A stretch of 64,000 nucleotides of DNA from Mucilaginibacter pineti (lineage in GTDB: Bacteria > Bacteroidota > Bacteroidia > Sphingobacteriales > Sphingobacteriaceae): the NCBI RefSeq assembly GCF_900101875.1, contig NZ_FNAI01000013.1, positions 124,001-188,000 on the forward strand. Reading direction: 5' to 3'. The notes beneath the pieces were generated by a model. The model saw only the letters and a list, made by a program, of their open reading frames with translations, ran no database searches and was not told where the DNA came from. The translations under genes and the position numbers were made by a program. Position 1 is the stretch's first letter, and every line of letters starts with the position of its first letter. Of the stretch, positions 9,175 through 18,472 are shown one piece after another.

Positions 9175-9795
9175 TCACCTCCGTTGTATGGTTAAATCTT
9201 TGTTTTCCAGTGTTTCCCAGCGTTCGATCAGCATGCCGTGCGAATTGTTATCTGAGCGGCTTACATTACGCAGATAACCTTCGGTGACCAGGCTGCGCGT
9301 CACAACGGAAGATGTCCGGGTAATGATTTCGGTAGCATGACACTTAAAATAATAGGGATACTGATTGATATCCACATATACACTATCCACCCGAACGGCC
9401 TGACTGACGTTACCGCTAATGAGATTGCTGAAGTAATTACTTTCTTTCAAATTGTCATAGGCAGCCTTTGCGGATTCATCCGCGAGGTACAGTGATTTAC
9501 TGATAGTGGCGGCAATGGCTTTTTCATCCGGTGACAGGGTGAAAAAGAGCTGATGAAATGTTTTGATATGATCACGGGCTTCTACCGGAATATTGTCGCG
9601 TCGGTCTGCTGCGAAAGCTTCAAGTGCCTTGCCGTTGCCCAGGACATAAATTTTTTGTTGGGTCTCCGAAGCTAGCCGGTAACTTTTCCAGGCGATGAAG
9701 CCTGCAAGTAAAACCACTCCGCCGATAACACAGCCGCTAAAGGTCCGGATATACCGGAAAGCAGTATCGACATTTTTCATTTGCCTGAATATCAT
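9175..9795 (-). CDS. traK: Conjugative transposon protein TraK (VirB8-like)
   Basis: The protein is short-tailed, with one transmembrane helix (CVIGGVVLLAGFIAW, residues ~21-36) and a periplasmic domain. The family hallmarks are clear: NGKALEAFAADRRDNIPVEA, the segment DHIKTFHQLFFTLSPDE, and LRNVSRSDNNSHGMLIERW near the C-terminus. VirB8-like proteins nucleate assembly of the inner-membrane part of the channel. The homologue in operon B (60319-60936) is highly similar along its whole length, including the start (MIFRQMKN against MFKKMQN), which supports this start. Confidence 0.94.
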   Translation of the reverse strand: MIFRQMKNVDTAFRYIRTFSGCVIGGVVLLAGFIAWKSYRLASETQQKIYVLGNGKALEAFAADRRDNIPVEARDHIKTFHQLFFTLSPDEKAIAATISKSLYLADESAKAAYDNLKESNYFSNLISGNVSQAVRVDSVYVDINQYPYYFKCHATEIITRTSSVVTRSLVTEGYLRNVSRSDNNSHGMLIERWETLENKDLTIQRR

Positions 9796-9821
9796 ATCAT
9801 TGATTTTTGTATTTGAACGTG

Positions 9822-11045
9822 TTATTGCTTTTCGCCCTGGTTGCCTGATAATTTATTGGCCTGATACATGGAGCCTGCCATGCGCCCCATCGCTCCGGCT
9901 ACGCCCCTACCCTGTGAATCTTCTTTTGTGCCTTCCTTGCCATCTTTGAGGTGCTGCCTGGCATCTGCTATATTACCCGGTGCCGATGCCATGCGATTCA
10001 TTGCCCCGGAGCCTGCGCTACTGACCATGCTCGTCATTTTCTGCACCATGGCACCTGCACCACCTGCATTAATAATGTATCCGGCTATCGTAGGCACAGT
10101 CATATACCCTACAATTCCAATGATCATGAAAATCAGGTATGGCGCGTCACTCAGGCCGAATGAGCTGGTTCCGGTATGTGCCATTTGCTCCACGTCGATT
10201 TTGAGCATTTCTGCTTGTATTGTACTGATAATGGTTCCGAAAATATTGCAGACCGGCAGCCAGAGAAAGATGTTAATGTATTTAGCCAGCCAGGCCGTAA
10301 GTGTATGCTGAAAACCGTCAAAGACCGCAAATCCAAAGACGACCGGTCCGAGGATGGCAAGCACGACCAACTGAAAAGTGCGGACCGTATTGATGCATAG
10401 TGCGGCAGCTTCGAAAAGGAGCTGCAGAATTTCGCTGATCCAGCGTTTAATGGTGTTCGCCATCCAGCTGGAAATAGCATCGTTTTGAAATTGGCTTTGC
10501 ATTCCAAATTCACTTTGCTTGTCACTTTCTGTTTTAGTACCTGCGTGCGCGTAATCCCAGTCATGCTGCTCTTCCTGGGTGATGGGCGGCGTATAAACTC
10601 CGGTTAAAATCCCTTTTTTAATGGCTTCATTTTGTTTCTGGAGCAACACGCGGACCGCGGCGTTGGAGTCTTCCAGCATCGCAGCTGTTCCATTAACAGT
10701 CGGCTGCAGTAGTCCGTTAAGGACATCAAGTACGGCCGGAAACATGGCTATGCACAAACCCAGGACGAATGGCCGCAGCAGCGGATAAAAATCAATTGGT
10801 TCAGCTGCCGCCAGGCTTTTCCAGATTCGTGACCCGATAAAAAACAATGCTCCAAACCCGGCGATGCCGCTGCTGACATTAATTAGTTTGCTGCTGAGTT
10901 TAATCATTTTGTGAAAAATGGTATCCAGCACAGGTTCGAGCCCCTTAATTTTACCAGCCACGCCATGTGGTTCCTGCGCCTGGGCCAGTGATGCTATACC
11001 CGCCAGGAGTATAGTCATCAGTACGATCTTTTTCCAGTGTTTCAT
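9822..11045 (-). CDS. traJ: Conjugative transposon protein TraJ (VirB6-like)
   Basis: A signal-like N-terminus (IVLMTILLAGIASLAQAQ) precedes a polytopic membrane protein. Transmembrane segments are visible around IAGFGALFFIGSRIW, PFVLGLCIAMFPAVLDVL, LVVLAILGPVVFGFAVFDGF, INIFLWLPVCNIFGTIIS and YLIFMIIGIVGYMTVPTIA. The conserved WKSLAAAEPIDFYPLLRPF and FDGFQHTLTAWLAKYIN segments identify TraJ, the VirB6-like channel subunit. The C-terminal 90 residues are Gly/Ala/Met-rich and probably disordered. It follows the TraI-like cluster, as in operon B. Confidence 0.93.
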   Translation of the reverse strand: MKHWKKIVLMTILLAGIASLAQAQEPHGVAGKIKGLEPVLDTIFHKMIKLSSKLINVSSGIAGFGALFFIGSRIWKSLAAAEPIDFYPLLRPFVLGLCIAMFPAVLDVLNGLLQPTVNGTAAMLEDSNAAVRVLLQKQNEAIKKGILTGVYTPPITQEEQHDWDYAHAGTKTESDKQSEFGMQSQFQNDAISSWMANTIKRWISEILQLLFEAAALCINTVRTFQLVVLAILGPVVFGFAVFDGFQHTLTAWLAKYINIFLWLPVCNIFGTIISTIQAEMLKIDVEQMAHTGTSSFGLSDAPYLIFMIIGIVGYMTVPTIAGYIINAGGAGAMVQKMTSMVSSAGSGAMNRMASAPGNIADARQHLKDGKEGTKEDSQGRGVAGAMGRMAGSMYQANKLSGNQGEKQ

Positions 11046-11063
11046 ATCATTAGTTTTATAGTT

Positions 11064-11723
11064 TTAATTTTGAACGATACCATGCATGCCGGACACCGTT
11101 GCTGAGGCCAATTTTGCCCGTTCCCGCTGGAAGGACACGAGTCGGGTGTCATTACCAAAACCCTGCATAAATGCGACCTTATCCTGCATAGAGGCATGAA
11201 TGCGGTCAATGGATTTCAGACGTTCATCGTCGCTCATCCTGAGCTTACCTGCGGTGGTAACCATAATAAGATCGTCCAGATTCTGCAGACTCTGGATAAC
11301 CAGATTCTCGTAAACCCCGGATATGTAACTGATCTCCTGCGGGTTGAAATTCCCGCTTTCCCGAATCCGCTGTAAGGCTTGCTTGCGTTCGCTGACAATC
11401 CGGATCTGGTCATCAGCAATCTCCCTGACCTTGTAATACTTGCGTACTGCGGGACTAACCGCCATCAGGCCATCCAGGAAAGTTTTGTGAACATCGAAGT
11501 TCCCTTTAGAGATATTTTTAACATTTCCGTAGCCGTTACTGACAATCTGAAACCCTTTGCGTAGTTCCGTTAAAGTGGACTTCATAGCGGCGAGCTGCAC
11601 GCCATCCATATAAAGCTGCATCGCCAGATCGCCTATATTTTGGGCATTTGCCGGCCGGACAGTCAAAAACTGTATGCAGGCTAGGCCCAAAACCGGACAT
11701 AATATTTTTTTAATCTGAATCAT
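11064..11723 (-). CDS. TraI-like secreted conjugation protein, third paralogue
   Basis: A signal peptide (LGLACIQFLTVRPANAQ) precedes a helical protein of 219 residues. The pattern FNPQEISYISGVYENLVIQS followed by NLDDLIMV, and KLRMSDDERLKSIDRIHASM, is shared with the two preceding genes and with the three genes at 57180-59172, so this is a tandem paralogous family. Its best match is 58531-59172 (KGNFDVHKTFLDGLMAVSPA against QGNFSLHQVFLDGLLTASPA). Family members are annotated as TraI-like in Bacteroidetes elements. The exact role in the channel is unknown; a periplasmic pilus-associated or scaffold role (VirB5-like) is possible by position. Confidence 0.75.
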   Translation of the reverse strand: MIQIKKILCPVLGLACIQFLTVRPANAQNIGDLAMQLYMDGVQLAAMKSTLTELRKGFQIVSNGYGNVKNISKGNFDVHKTFLDGLMAVSPAVRKYYKVREIADDQIRIVSERKQALQRIRESGNFNPQEISYISGVYENLVIQSLQNLDDLIMVTTAGKLRMSDDERLKSIDRIHASMQDKVAFMQGFGNDTRLVSFQRERAKLASATVSGMHGIVQN

Positions 11724-11734
11724 AGAGCAGGTTT

Positions 11735-12379
11735 TTATAATTCTGTTGGATAATAGGCGGCTGTGCCTTCAAGCCGCGCATGTTCCAGGCGACGGTTAGC
11801 CACCTGACTGCTGATCTCTCCATTAAAACTGCAGGCATAACGGTATTTCCGGCACATCTCCTGCCAGAGCAGATCTATACGGCTGATCCGCTCATCGTCC
11901 CGCATCTGCAATTCTTTATCTGTACAAAGCGTGAGCAGTTCATCCAGCGTGTGATCGCAGGAAGTGAGGAGTTCATCCAGCTGATGTCCGAAATATTCGA
12001 TCTCGTTTTCTCCGAACTGTTTACTGTCGCGGGCTTCGCGGCGTGACCGGGCGCAACGATAGATCACTTCCGCCTGCATAGCCATAATCTGGCTGACCTT
12101 GCTGTAGAGCTTTACTTTCGGATTGACCGTTTTCAGAGAGTCAAAGTAAAACCGGTGCAGATTGAATTCACCGCCTTTAAATTTTTCAATCGTGCCAAGA
12201 CCCGTTTTGGCGATCTTATAGCCCTTTTGAACATAACTTTTATACATATTTAATGCTGCCAGCTGGGTGGCCAAATTTTTCAAATAGGTCGAATTCTGAC
12301 TGAATACACCGCCCAGTACCTGGGCATGAACGACCCGGCCGGCCGCAGCCAGCAATAGTATTATCAGTAATTTTTTCAT
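11735..12379 (-). CDS. TraI-like secreted conjugation protein, second paralogue
   Basis: A signal peptide (LLIILLLAAAGRVVHAQ) precedes a helical 214-residue protein. Motifs shared with its neighbours are NEIEYFGHQLDELL and LQMRDDERISRIDLLW. The positional and sequence counterpart in operon B is 57878-58522, with matching early segments: GYKIAKTGLGTIEKFKGGEF against GYRIAEKGLEKAHELKGGTY. Three adjacent Cys-containing segments (YRCAR, TSCDH, TLCTD) distinguish it from the other two paralogues. It is probably periplasmic. Confidence 0.75.
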   Translation of the reverse strand: MKKLLIILLLAAAGRVVHAQVLGGVFSQNSTYLKNLATQLAALNMYKSYVQKGYKIAKTGLGTIEKFKGGEFNLHRFYFDSLKTVNPKVKLYSKVSQIMAMQAEVIYRCARSRREARDSKQFGENEIEYFGHQLDELLTSCDHTLDELLTLCTDKELQMRDDERISRIDLLWQEMCRKYRYACSFNGEISSQVANRRLEHARLEGTAAYYPTEL

Positions 12380-12390
12380 AGTTGCTCTTT

Positions 12391-13062
12391 TTATGTTGGT
12401 AATCCGTAGATACTTCTGATCAGCGCAGCATCTTGTTCACCCTGTGCGCGTTTCAAGCTTTCCCGGCCGTTTGAATTTTTAAAACGGATGAGGTCTTTAT
12501 AATTTCGGTCAACTTTTTCGGCCGTGGCGTTAATGATTTCCAGCCTTTTGGCATCCGACATTTCAGTACCGAAAGCCTGGACCACCATAGAGAGATCTTC
12601 CACATTTTTGATCGTTTGCTGCATGATCCGGCTGTAGACTATACCGATATATTCGATTTCCTGCGCCGTAAAATGGCGGTCATTCCGGACGAGGCTGGTC
12701 GCCCGTTCATATTCCCGGATCAGTGCCGTTTCTTTTGCTGTAATTTCTTTAATGCGGTAATAAAAACTGATTACCGTTTTGACCTTATGCAACTCTTCAT
12801 AATATTTCTGATACTGTTCTTTCTGTCTTTTAGACCATTCGGTGATCTCGTCCAGATTACCTTTAGCCATAATATTTTCGAGTGTTTTCTGGGCGTTCTG
12901 CAGCCAGATCACTTTGTTCTGCTGCCGCTGGACCTGCAGGTCAGCTGCTTTCAGCGCCTTTTTGATAGCGGCGGTCACCACGAACCAGAATGCGTGGCTA
13001 CGCTGCACCGGTCCGACGACCAGCAGCACCGTCATAGAAATAACCAGGATAAACTTCTTCAT
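12391..13062 (-). CDS. TraI-like secreted conjugation protein, first paralogue
   Basis: The frame extends upstream to 13155, but the start at 13062 (MKKFILVISMTVLLVVG) gives a normal signal peptide, matches the start of the operon B counterpart and clears the traG stop. The mature protein is long-helical: LQVQRQQNKVIWLQNAQKTL, then a charged coiled-coil-like part and the family segment AQEIEYIGIVYSRIMQQ. The counterpart is 57180-57854. In both operons this is the first of three paralogues directly after traG. Confidence 0.78.
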   Translation of the reverse strand: MKKFILVISMTVLLVVGPVQRSHAFWFVVTAAIKKALKAADLQVQRQQNKVIWLQNAQKTLENIMAKGNLDEITEWSKRQKEQYQKYYEELHKVKTVISFYYRIKEITAKETALIREYERATSLVRNDRHFTAQEIEYIGIVYSRIMQQTIKNVEDLSMVVQAFGTEMSDAKRLEIINATAEKVDRNYKDLIRFKNSNGRESLKRAQGEQDAALIRSIYGLPT

Positions 13063-13081
13063 CGTTTTAAATTCTAACAGG

Positions 13082-15550
13082 TTATTGTGCGGTCCGCATA
13101 TCGTTGGCCAGCGCGGCCATACCCTTGCGGATGTCGCCGCCGAACCGTGCCGCATAATCCATAACTTTTACTTTTTCACTTTGCTCGGTAGTGTAAGCGA
13201 GATATTCTTCCAGCGAAACCTCGGTCCGGTAAACCTTGGAAGAGATGCCTCCCAGACTGATAAATACTTCCTTGTATTTCAGCTTCGGATCGTTCGCCTT
13301 GTTAACCGATAGCACCAGCGCCTTTTCTTTGGCAGTCAGGCCCAGCAGTTCCTGAATCGCGTCGAATTTATTCTGGTATTTGCTCTGATCAAGCAGGATC
13401 TTGCAATCGGAATTATTGATAATAGCCTGCTTGACAATTGGCGAGCTGATGATATCTTCCACCTCCTGGGTAACCACAATGGCTTCGCCAAAGAACTTCC
13501 GGACAGTCTTGAACAGATATTTGATATACTCGGCAAATCCTTCTTTCATCAGCGCTTTCCAGGCTTCTTCGATCAGAATCATTTTGCGCACCCCTTTCAG
13601 TTTGCGCATTTTATTGATAAAAACCTCCATGATAATGATCGTGACGGTTGGAAAAAGGATCGGGTGGTCCTTAATATTATCCAGTTCAAAAACAATAAAG
13701 CGTTCCTGCAGAAGATTTAAATTTTCGGTCGCATTCAGCAGGTAATCAAACTCCCCGCCTTTATAATAAGGGCGTAGCACATAAAGGAAATTATTAACGT
13801 CAAAGTCCTTCTCTTTTACATTGTCGCTGGTCAGCACTTTAGTAAAATCATCACGCAGGAACTCATAGAAAGTATTGAAAGAAGGGAAGAGGGACGAGTC
13901 CTTTTCCAGTTTTTCGTAATAAAGCTGGATAGCGTTGGAAAGCGCCACATATTCACTGCGCTTGAAAGCTTCATCATCTTTTTTCCAGAGTGCCGTCAGG
14001 AGTGTTTTAATACTTTCCTTTTTCTCGGTGTCCAGATTATCCCCCTCACCGATGAAAAAAGGATTGAACCGGATCGGATTTTTCTCTTCGTAGGTGAAAT
14101 AGTAGCCGTTAACCATGTCACACAAACCTTTATAGCTATGACCTACATCTACCAGAACAACGTGTGTACCCTGCTCGTAATAGGAGCGAACCATATGATT
14201 GGTAAAAAATGACTTACCCGAGCCTGAAGGCCCGAGGATAAATTTGTTTCTGTTAGTAGTAATTCCTTTTAAGATGGGTTCATCGGAGATATCTACATGT
14301 ACCGGTTTCCCGGTGAGGCGATCACCTAAGCGGATACCGGTTGGACTTAATGAAGTCCGGTAGCTGGTTTCCAGGTTCAGAAAACAGGAAGCCTGTGCAG
14401 CAAAAGTGTCAAAAGCATCGTTCACCGGAAAATCGGCCGCATTGCCCGGCATTCCGGCCCAAAAGATCTGTGCGGCACCGGCAGTTTCCTGTTTTGCGAC
14501 TGCATCCATCTGGGCCAGGGCCGAGCTCACCTGGTTTTTCAGATCCTTGAGTTCTTCTGTTTGATCCGTCCAGACCATTATGTTAAAATGGGCCTTAACC
14601 GGCTGCCGCTGTTCGCCAATGGCTTCATTCAAAAAATCATTAGTAGCATCACGGGAGATCATGTTTTCGCGACTGTAGGCCGAAAGTGATTGCAGCCTCA
14701 GCCGCTTGCTTTCCAGTTCCTTAATCGTCTTCTGCGCGTCATCTATAAAGATATACTGATTATAAATATGGTTACAAGGCAGCAGCTGACCGAGTGTACT
14801 GGCAAACCCGATACTAAATTTGGTGCGGTCGGTACTGTATTTGTCGTAATTTATCCGGCTGCCACACAGCGCAGGCAGATCTTCCGCATCGCCGAGCGTA
14901 TAAAGCTGGGCATGCTGGTCCCCGATCTGCATACCGTTATCGAAAGTGATGTCCTTAATTAATAAGCTGTCGTCCTTTTCACTTAGAAAACAGTAGCGTT
15001 CAATGAGTCCGGCCTTTTTTGCAGTGCTAAGCAGATCTGCATTCTTCATGCGGGCCATCTTCACGAAACCACTGTCCTGCAGGATTTGCCGGAACTGTCC
15101 GCAGGAATCTTTAAAATCCTGAAACAGAACCGGATTGATGGTCTGCTCCGGCACGATAGAACCTCTGAGGAGACTGGAAAACATGCTGTTAGCCTCGCGC
15201 GGATCATGCGGCTTTTTGGTGAGAAAAATATAGCAGCTATGATCCAGAAAAGGTCGCTCGTTAAAAAAGCGGTCGCTGCTCCGCGACAGGAAGCTCACAT
15301 CCGGGTTATTAAAGTCAGGTTTAAAGCCCGACCGGATAAACCAGTCCTGCTTGTGCAGGACGCTATGTTTTGGTAATACCTTGATGGCCTTGCCCCAGGC
15401 CTGGTGAAAAGTTTCGTAGTCCTCGTTACTAAGCGTAAAGATCTCTGGTAACTCCACTTTATAAGCCAGGGTAATGTCTCCGCGGCGGGACAGAATACAA
15501 TCATGTTCCACACCCATTACCGGTAATATTTTCTCTAACCACTTTTCCAT
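13082..15550 (-). CDS. traG: Conjugation ATPase TraG (VirB4-like)
   Basis: The N-terminal domain begins MEKWLEKILPVMGVEHDCIL. A Walker A loop GPSGSGKS lies near residue 440, and a Walker B region with MILIEEAWKAL near residue 655. The 820-residue length is standard. VirB4-type ATPases power channel assembly and substrate transfer at the inner membrane. The frame has an upstream Met two codons earlier (15556); the start at 15550 matches the homologue in operon B (MEKQLKDILPVMGVEHDCIL). The two TraG proteins are clearly homologous but diverged along their whole length, so operon B is not a recent copy of A. Confidence 0.95.
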   Translation of the reverse strand: MEKWLEKILPVMGVEHDCILSRRGDITLAYKVELPEIFTLSNEDYETFHQAWGKAIKVLPKHSVLHKQDWFIRSGFKPDFNNPDVSFLSRSSDRFFNERPFLDHSCYIFLTKKPHDPREANSMFSSLLRGSIVPEQTINPVLFQDFKDSCGQFRQILQDSGFVKMARMKNADLLSTAKKAGLIERYCFLSEKDDSLLIKDITFDNGMQIGDQHAQLYTLGDAEDLPALCGSRINYDKYSTDRTKFSIGFASTLGQLLPCNHIYNQYIFIDDAQKTIKELESKRLRLQSLSAYSRENMISRDATNDFLNEAIGEQRQPVKAHFNIMVWTDQTEELKDLKNQVSSALAQMDAVAKQETAGAAQIFWAGMPGNAADFPVNDAFDTFAAQASCFLNLETSYRTSLSPTGIRLGDRLTGKPVHVDISDEPILKGITTNRNKFILGPSGSGKSFFTNHMVRSYYEQGTHVVLVDVGHSYKGLCDMVNGYYFTYEEKNPIRFNPFFIGEGDNLDTEKKESIKTLLTALWKKDDEAFKRSEYVALSNAIQLYYEKLEKDSSLFPSFNTFYEFLRDDFTKVLTSDNVKEKDFDVNNFLYVLRPYYKGGEFDYLLNATENLNLLQERFIVFELDNIKDHPILFPTVTIIIMEVFINKMRKLKGVRKMILIEEAWKALMKEGFAEYIKYLFKTVRKFFGEAIVVTQEVEDIISSPIVKQAIINNSDCKILLDQSKYQNKFDAIQELLGLTAKEKALVLSVNKANDPKLKYKEVFISLGGISSKVYRTEVSLEEYLAYTTEQSEKVKVMDYAARFGGDIRKGMAALANDMRTAQ

Positions 15551-15577
15551 CTGCACTGATTATCGGTTTATTGTTTT

Positions 15578-16264
15578 TTAATTTTCTATACGTTCGCTAT
15601 AAATAGCCATGGGTAGCGGATGATCGATCAGCCGGAATACCGGCGACTCATCCAGCAGCTTGCTGCTGCGATAAGGGTCGATGATCCCCAATCCAGGTAG
15701 CCGTATTTTTACATGGCGGCCTGCCACTTTCCAGTTTGTGACTGCCGACTGTTCCGTGATATACCAGGTGATCAGTACATCTAGACTCTTGCCGTCCGCC
15801 TTCAGATTGTCAAGACCAAACTGCCGTGACGGCATCTCCACCAGCTGGGCCTGTGCTTTTTTGATGATGATTTTAAATACATCTTTTTCAAGGTACAGCA
15901 GCGGTGGAATGCCGCTAATCTGTTTTTTTATATCCTCACCTGCCAGCCGAAAGCCAAGATGTTCCGTTTTTGCCCGGGCATTAACTTCCTTTACAAAACC
16001 CTCACGCTCCGCACCGTCGAAACAGTGCACCTCACGGGGAATACGGATCAGTACGCCCTTTGCAAAATCTTTCAGCTGACGGCCTTTAGAAACCTGTATT
16101 CTCCGGTCTTCATCAAAGAGTAGTTCATGGAAACCATTCCACTGGTTCAGGTCACTGAACAAAATCTTATTGTCCGGATATTCCAGGTCAATAAATGCCT
16201 GCATTTCATAATTAATATAAAATGGAAGGCGCTGAAATAATATGATATCCGGAATGTCCATCAT
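15578..16264 (-). CDS. Hypothetical protein of tra operon A
   Basis: A 228-residue soluble protein with no signal peptide or membrane segment. It begins MMDIPDIILFQRLPFYINYE and contains RQLKDFAKGVLIRIPREVHC and a C-terminal GIIDPYRSSKLLDESPVFRL. No family was recognised. It lies between the two proteins of the LDP family and traG. Operon B has no gene at this point, so it is not essential to the basic operon plan. Confidence 0.7.
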   Translation of the reverse strand: MMDIPDIILFQRLPFYINYEMQAFIDLEYPDNKILFSDLNQWNGFHELLFDEDRRIQVSKGRQLKDFAKGVLIRIPREVHCFDGAEREGFVKEVNARAKTEHLGFRLAGEDIKKQISGIPPLLYLEKDVFKIIIKKAQAQLVEMPSRQFGLDNLKADGKSLDVLITWYITEQSAVTNWKVAGRHVKIRLPGLGIIDPYRSSKLLDESPVFRLIDHPLPMAIYSERIEN

Positions 16265-16342
16265 CAGTTCGTATTACGGTTTATGATTTGCGCTAATATG
16301 TCTGCTGAAAGGCAAGCGGAGCCCTGCTTACGGCTAAGGTTG

Positions 16343-17203
16343 CTATAACCGCTTTCCTTTCGACTTCACCCTTCTATCACTTTTTTGTCTGCTGTTTTTT
16401 TCGGCGAATTCTTTTCGCTCATTGTTCTGTTTTTGCAGCACCAGGCCTCGTTCATAATAGGTTGTCTGGAACGCTTTTATTTCTTCTGACGTCAATTGAT
16501 TTAAAGGCGTTACGTATGCCTTAAGAATTGGTACGATTGGAAACTCAGCTAATAACCGGGTTGGTGATCCGCCGATCCTTTTTCCGCAGCCGATAGGATC
16601 CAGAGCGGGCAGGTATGGAAACTGCACCATCAGGATCTGGCCTGTGTTATACAAACCAAGCAAGGCCGGCTCGATCACCTTCAAATCTTGCTGATTCATT
16701 AACACCTGGTATTGCTTATTAATGGCCGGAACATTATCCAGGTCTATGTCATGATAGAGCCTGTTTCCGGATAAAAGCTTAACAGACTCACCATCAGGTT
16801 TAAACCGAATTCCATTAATTATCAATTCGCCTTTATGACCAGCAAGGAAATCTTGTATTAATGGCGTATCCAGCAAGGTATACAGGTTCTCGCTGTAACT
16901 TCGCTGATTATGTTTGACGGCGTATTCCTCATGTTTGGCAAGCAGCGGAAGCAATGCCTCAAAAGGGACTTGAAATCGTTTAAATCTTTCGCTGGCCACT
17001 CCTGATAAGGGAGGCTCCGATAATTTACCTGTAGCTTTATCTATCCAGCCGACATATCCGTCGTTTTCCTTTTGCAGGTGCCACCGTCCGAACTGATATT
17101 TCTGGTCTGTAGAAACAAATGTTTTGTTTTTAACATGATAGTCAAAGCCGAATCCATAGAGATACATCCGGATTTGTCGCCCGTGATTTTCCATTATCGT
17201 CAT
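16343..17203 (-). CDS. Unassigned tra-operon protein of a three-member family
   Basis: The frame extends to 17266, but that would overlap the upstream gene; the start at 17203 (MTIMENHG) is preferred. The C-terminal half resembles those of the upstream gene and of 53883-54671: a beta segment (GELIINGIRFKPDG), then GQILMVQFPYLPALDPIGCG, and a basic tail. The pattern hydrophobic-P-x(4)-LxPx(2)-A/C/G is shared by all three. No catalytic motif was seen. The position after traF is conserved between the operons, where B carries one copy and A two. Confidence 0.65.
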   Translation of the reverse strand: MTIMENHGRQIRMYLYGFGFDYHVKNKTFVSTDQKYQFGRWHLQKENDGYVGWIDKATGKLSEPPLSGVASERFKRFQVPFEALLPLLAKHEEYAVKHNQRSYSENLYTLLDTPLIQDFLAGHKGELIINGIRFKPDGESVKLLSGNRLYHDIDLDNVPAINKQYQVLMNQQDLKVIEPALLGLYNTGQILMVQFPYLPALDPIGCGKRIGGSPTRLLAEFPIVPILKAYVTPLNQLTSEEIKAFQTTYYERGLVLQKQNNERKEFAEKNSRQKSDRRVKSKGKRL

Positions 17204-17214
17204 CTTACTGGTTA

Positions 17215-18042
17215 TTAATGTTTGCCTTTTTTTATTGAGGTTTTTTGTACCGGAGGTTTTGAGCACAGAAACTTCTGCGGACCGACTAGTTTGCCCTGCA
17301 TTTCCTGTTCGATCTGGTTACGTCGGACCATTTCCGGGAGCCGCGTTGCTTGCAGACCCTCGACTTTTGCAGCCAACGGTCCGGTATTAAGCCTTTCTTT
17401 TAGATATACTGTTAACTTCTGATCTTTCATTTGCGCATACGCCACCGGATTGAGCGCCTTATCCTGCGGTAATGTGACAAGTACCATATGCGGAGGCAGG
17501 CAAGTTATCCGCCAGTCGGGAAAAACCTGTTTGTTTAGTTGAAGGTCGAAATATAGCTGACGTTCCCCGGTTTCTGGGATTGCTGTGCATTTATCGAAAT
17601 AAATGATGTTTTTCCGGTCATTCCGGTGTATCAGCATACCTTGGCGAAGGAAAACCTTGTAAGGGTTTCCACCAACATCAATTTCAGGCTCAGCGCCCTG
17701 CACCAGAGCCGCCAATGATCCGGTTATCACTTCTGAATTCCAGTCGTTCTCCTGACTTCTCCGGTTGATCATAGCCAGTTGCCATGCCTGAACTGCAGGC
17801 CCATCAATAAAGCGGGAATCTATCTTAAACAAGCCGATTTTTTCGTCTTTTTTGTCGTGTCCTGAAAACGTTTCCAGCTCAGAGTCATACCAGCTGTAAT
17901 AGTACTCTTCCGGTGAATAATGCAGCTGACTGAAAAGGACGTTGCTGCCTGTTCTTTCAAGACTGACCAGCATGGCATTGCGGTGATCAAATTTATAGGC
18001 ATTGCCGAAAATCAGCGCCACATCACTTGTTTTTTCCATCAT
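17215..18042 (-). CDS. Unassigned tra-operon protein of a three-member family
   Basis: The start at 18042 (MMEKTSDVALIFGNAYKF) is preferred over 18078. The second half carries the shared unit: EIDVGGNPYKVFLRQGML, then PPHMVLVTLPQDKALNPVAYA, and a basic C-terminus (PPVQKTSIKKGKH). The N-terminal half is unlike its downstream paralogue. It is soluble, with no signal peptide. The function is unknown. It is probably a duplicated and diverged partner of the next gene; the single operon B member (53883-54671) has the same two-part layout. Confidence 0.65.
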   Translation of the reverse strand: MMEKTSDVALIFGNAYKFDHRNAMLVSLERTGSNVLFSQLHYSPEEYYYSWYDSELETFSGHDKKDEKIGLFKIDSRFIDGPAVQAWQLAMINRRSQENDWNSEVITGSLAALVQGAEPEIDVGGNPYKVFLRQGMLIHRNDRKNIIYFDKCTAIPETGERQLYFDLQLNKQVFPDWRITCLPPHMVLVTLPQDKALNPVAYAQMKDQKLTVYLKERLNTGPLAAKVEGLQATRLPEMVRRNQIEQEMQGKLVGPQKFLCSKPPVQKTSIKKGKH

Positions 18043-18122
18043 CTGAATATTAATCCCAATTGTTAATTTGCTTATCAAAAGCGGCAGTTCGGGATATTAC
18101 TCCCTTTGTTTTTCCGATTATG

Positions 18123-18452
18123 TCACTCGGCATCTTGATTTCCGGTATAAAAAACTGATCTGCTTTTTGATTTGAGTAATTTCGGCACACTACGGCGAGC
18201 CATTTCTTTCATGAGACCATGTTCACCATACTTATTACTTAGCTGGTACACCTTTAATACCATCACGCCGCCAAGTGGCAGAATCAGTACTACACAGATA
18301 TACTGGTTAACTCCGATGATGGCCAGGCCTGCAAAAAGCAGGAGAAGACCCATAACACCGCCGGCCAGATACCAGATATACTGTGCTTTGAGACCTTTGA
18401 ATTCAATACTTTTATTAATGCCTTTATTGATGGCATATACACTGTTACCCAT
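18123..18452 (-). CDS. traF: Conjugative transposon protein TraF (DUF4133, VirB3-like)
   Basis: The family opening NSVYAINKGINKSIEFKGL is almost identical to the operon B protein (NSIYHINKGINKSIEFKGL). Two transmembrane helices follow (IWYLAGGVMGLLLLFAG and YICVVLILPLGGVMVLKVY), then a cytosolic basic tail with YGEHGLMKEMARR. At 109 residues it is of normal length. TraF is the VirB3-like inner-membrane subunit, next to the VirB4-like TraG in function. It lies 20 bases after traE. Confidence 0.94.
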   Translation of the reverse strand: MGNSVYAINKGINKSIEFKGLKAQYIWYLAGGVMGLLLLFAGLAIIGVNQYICVVLILPLGGVMVLKVYQLSNKYGEHGLMKEMARRSVPKLLKSKSRSVFYTGNQDAE

Positions 18453-18472
18453 GTCGATATGAATATTGAGCC

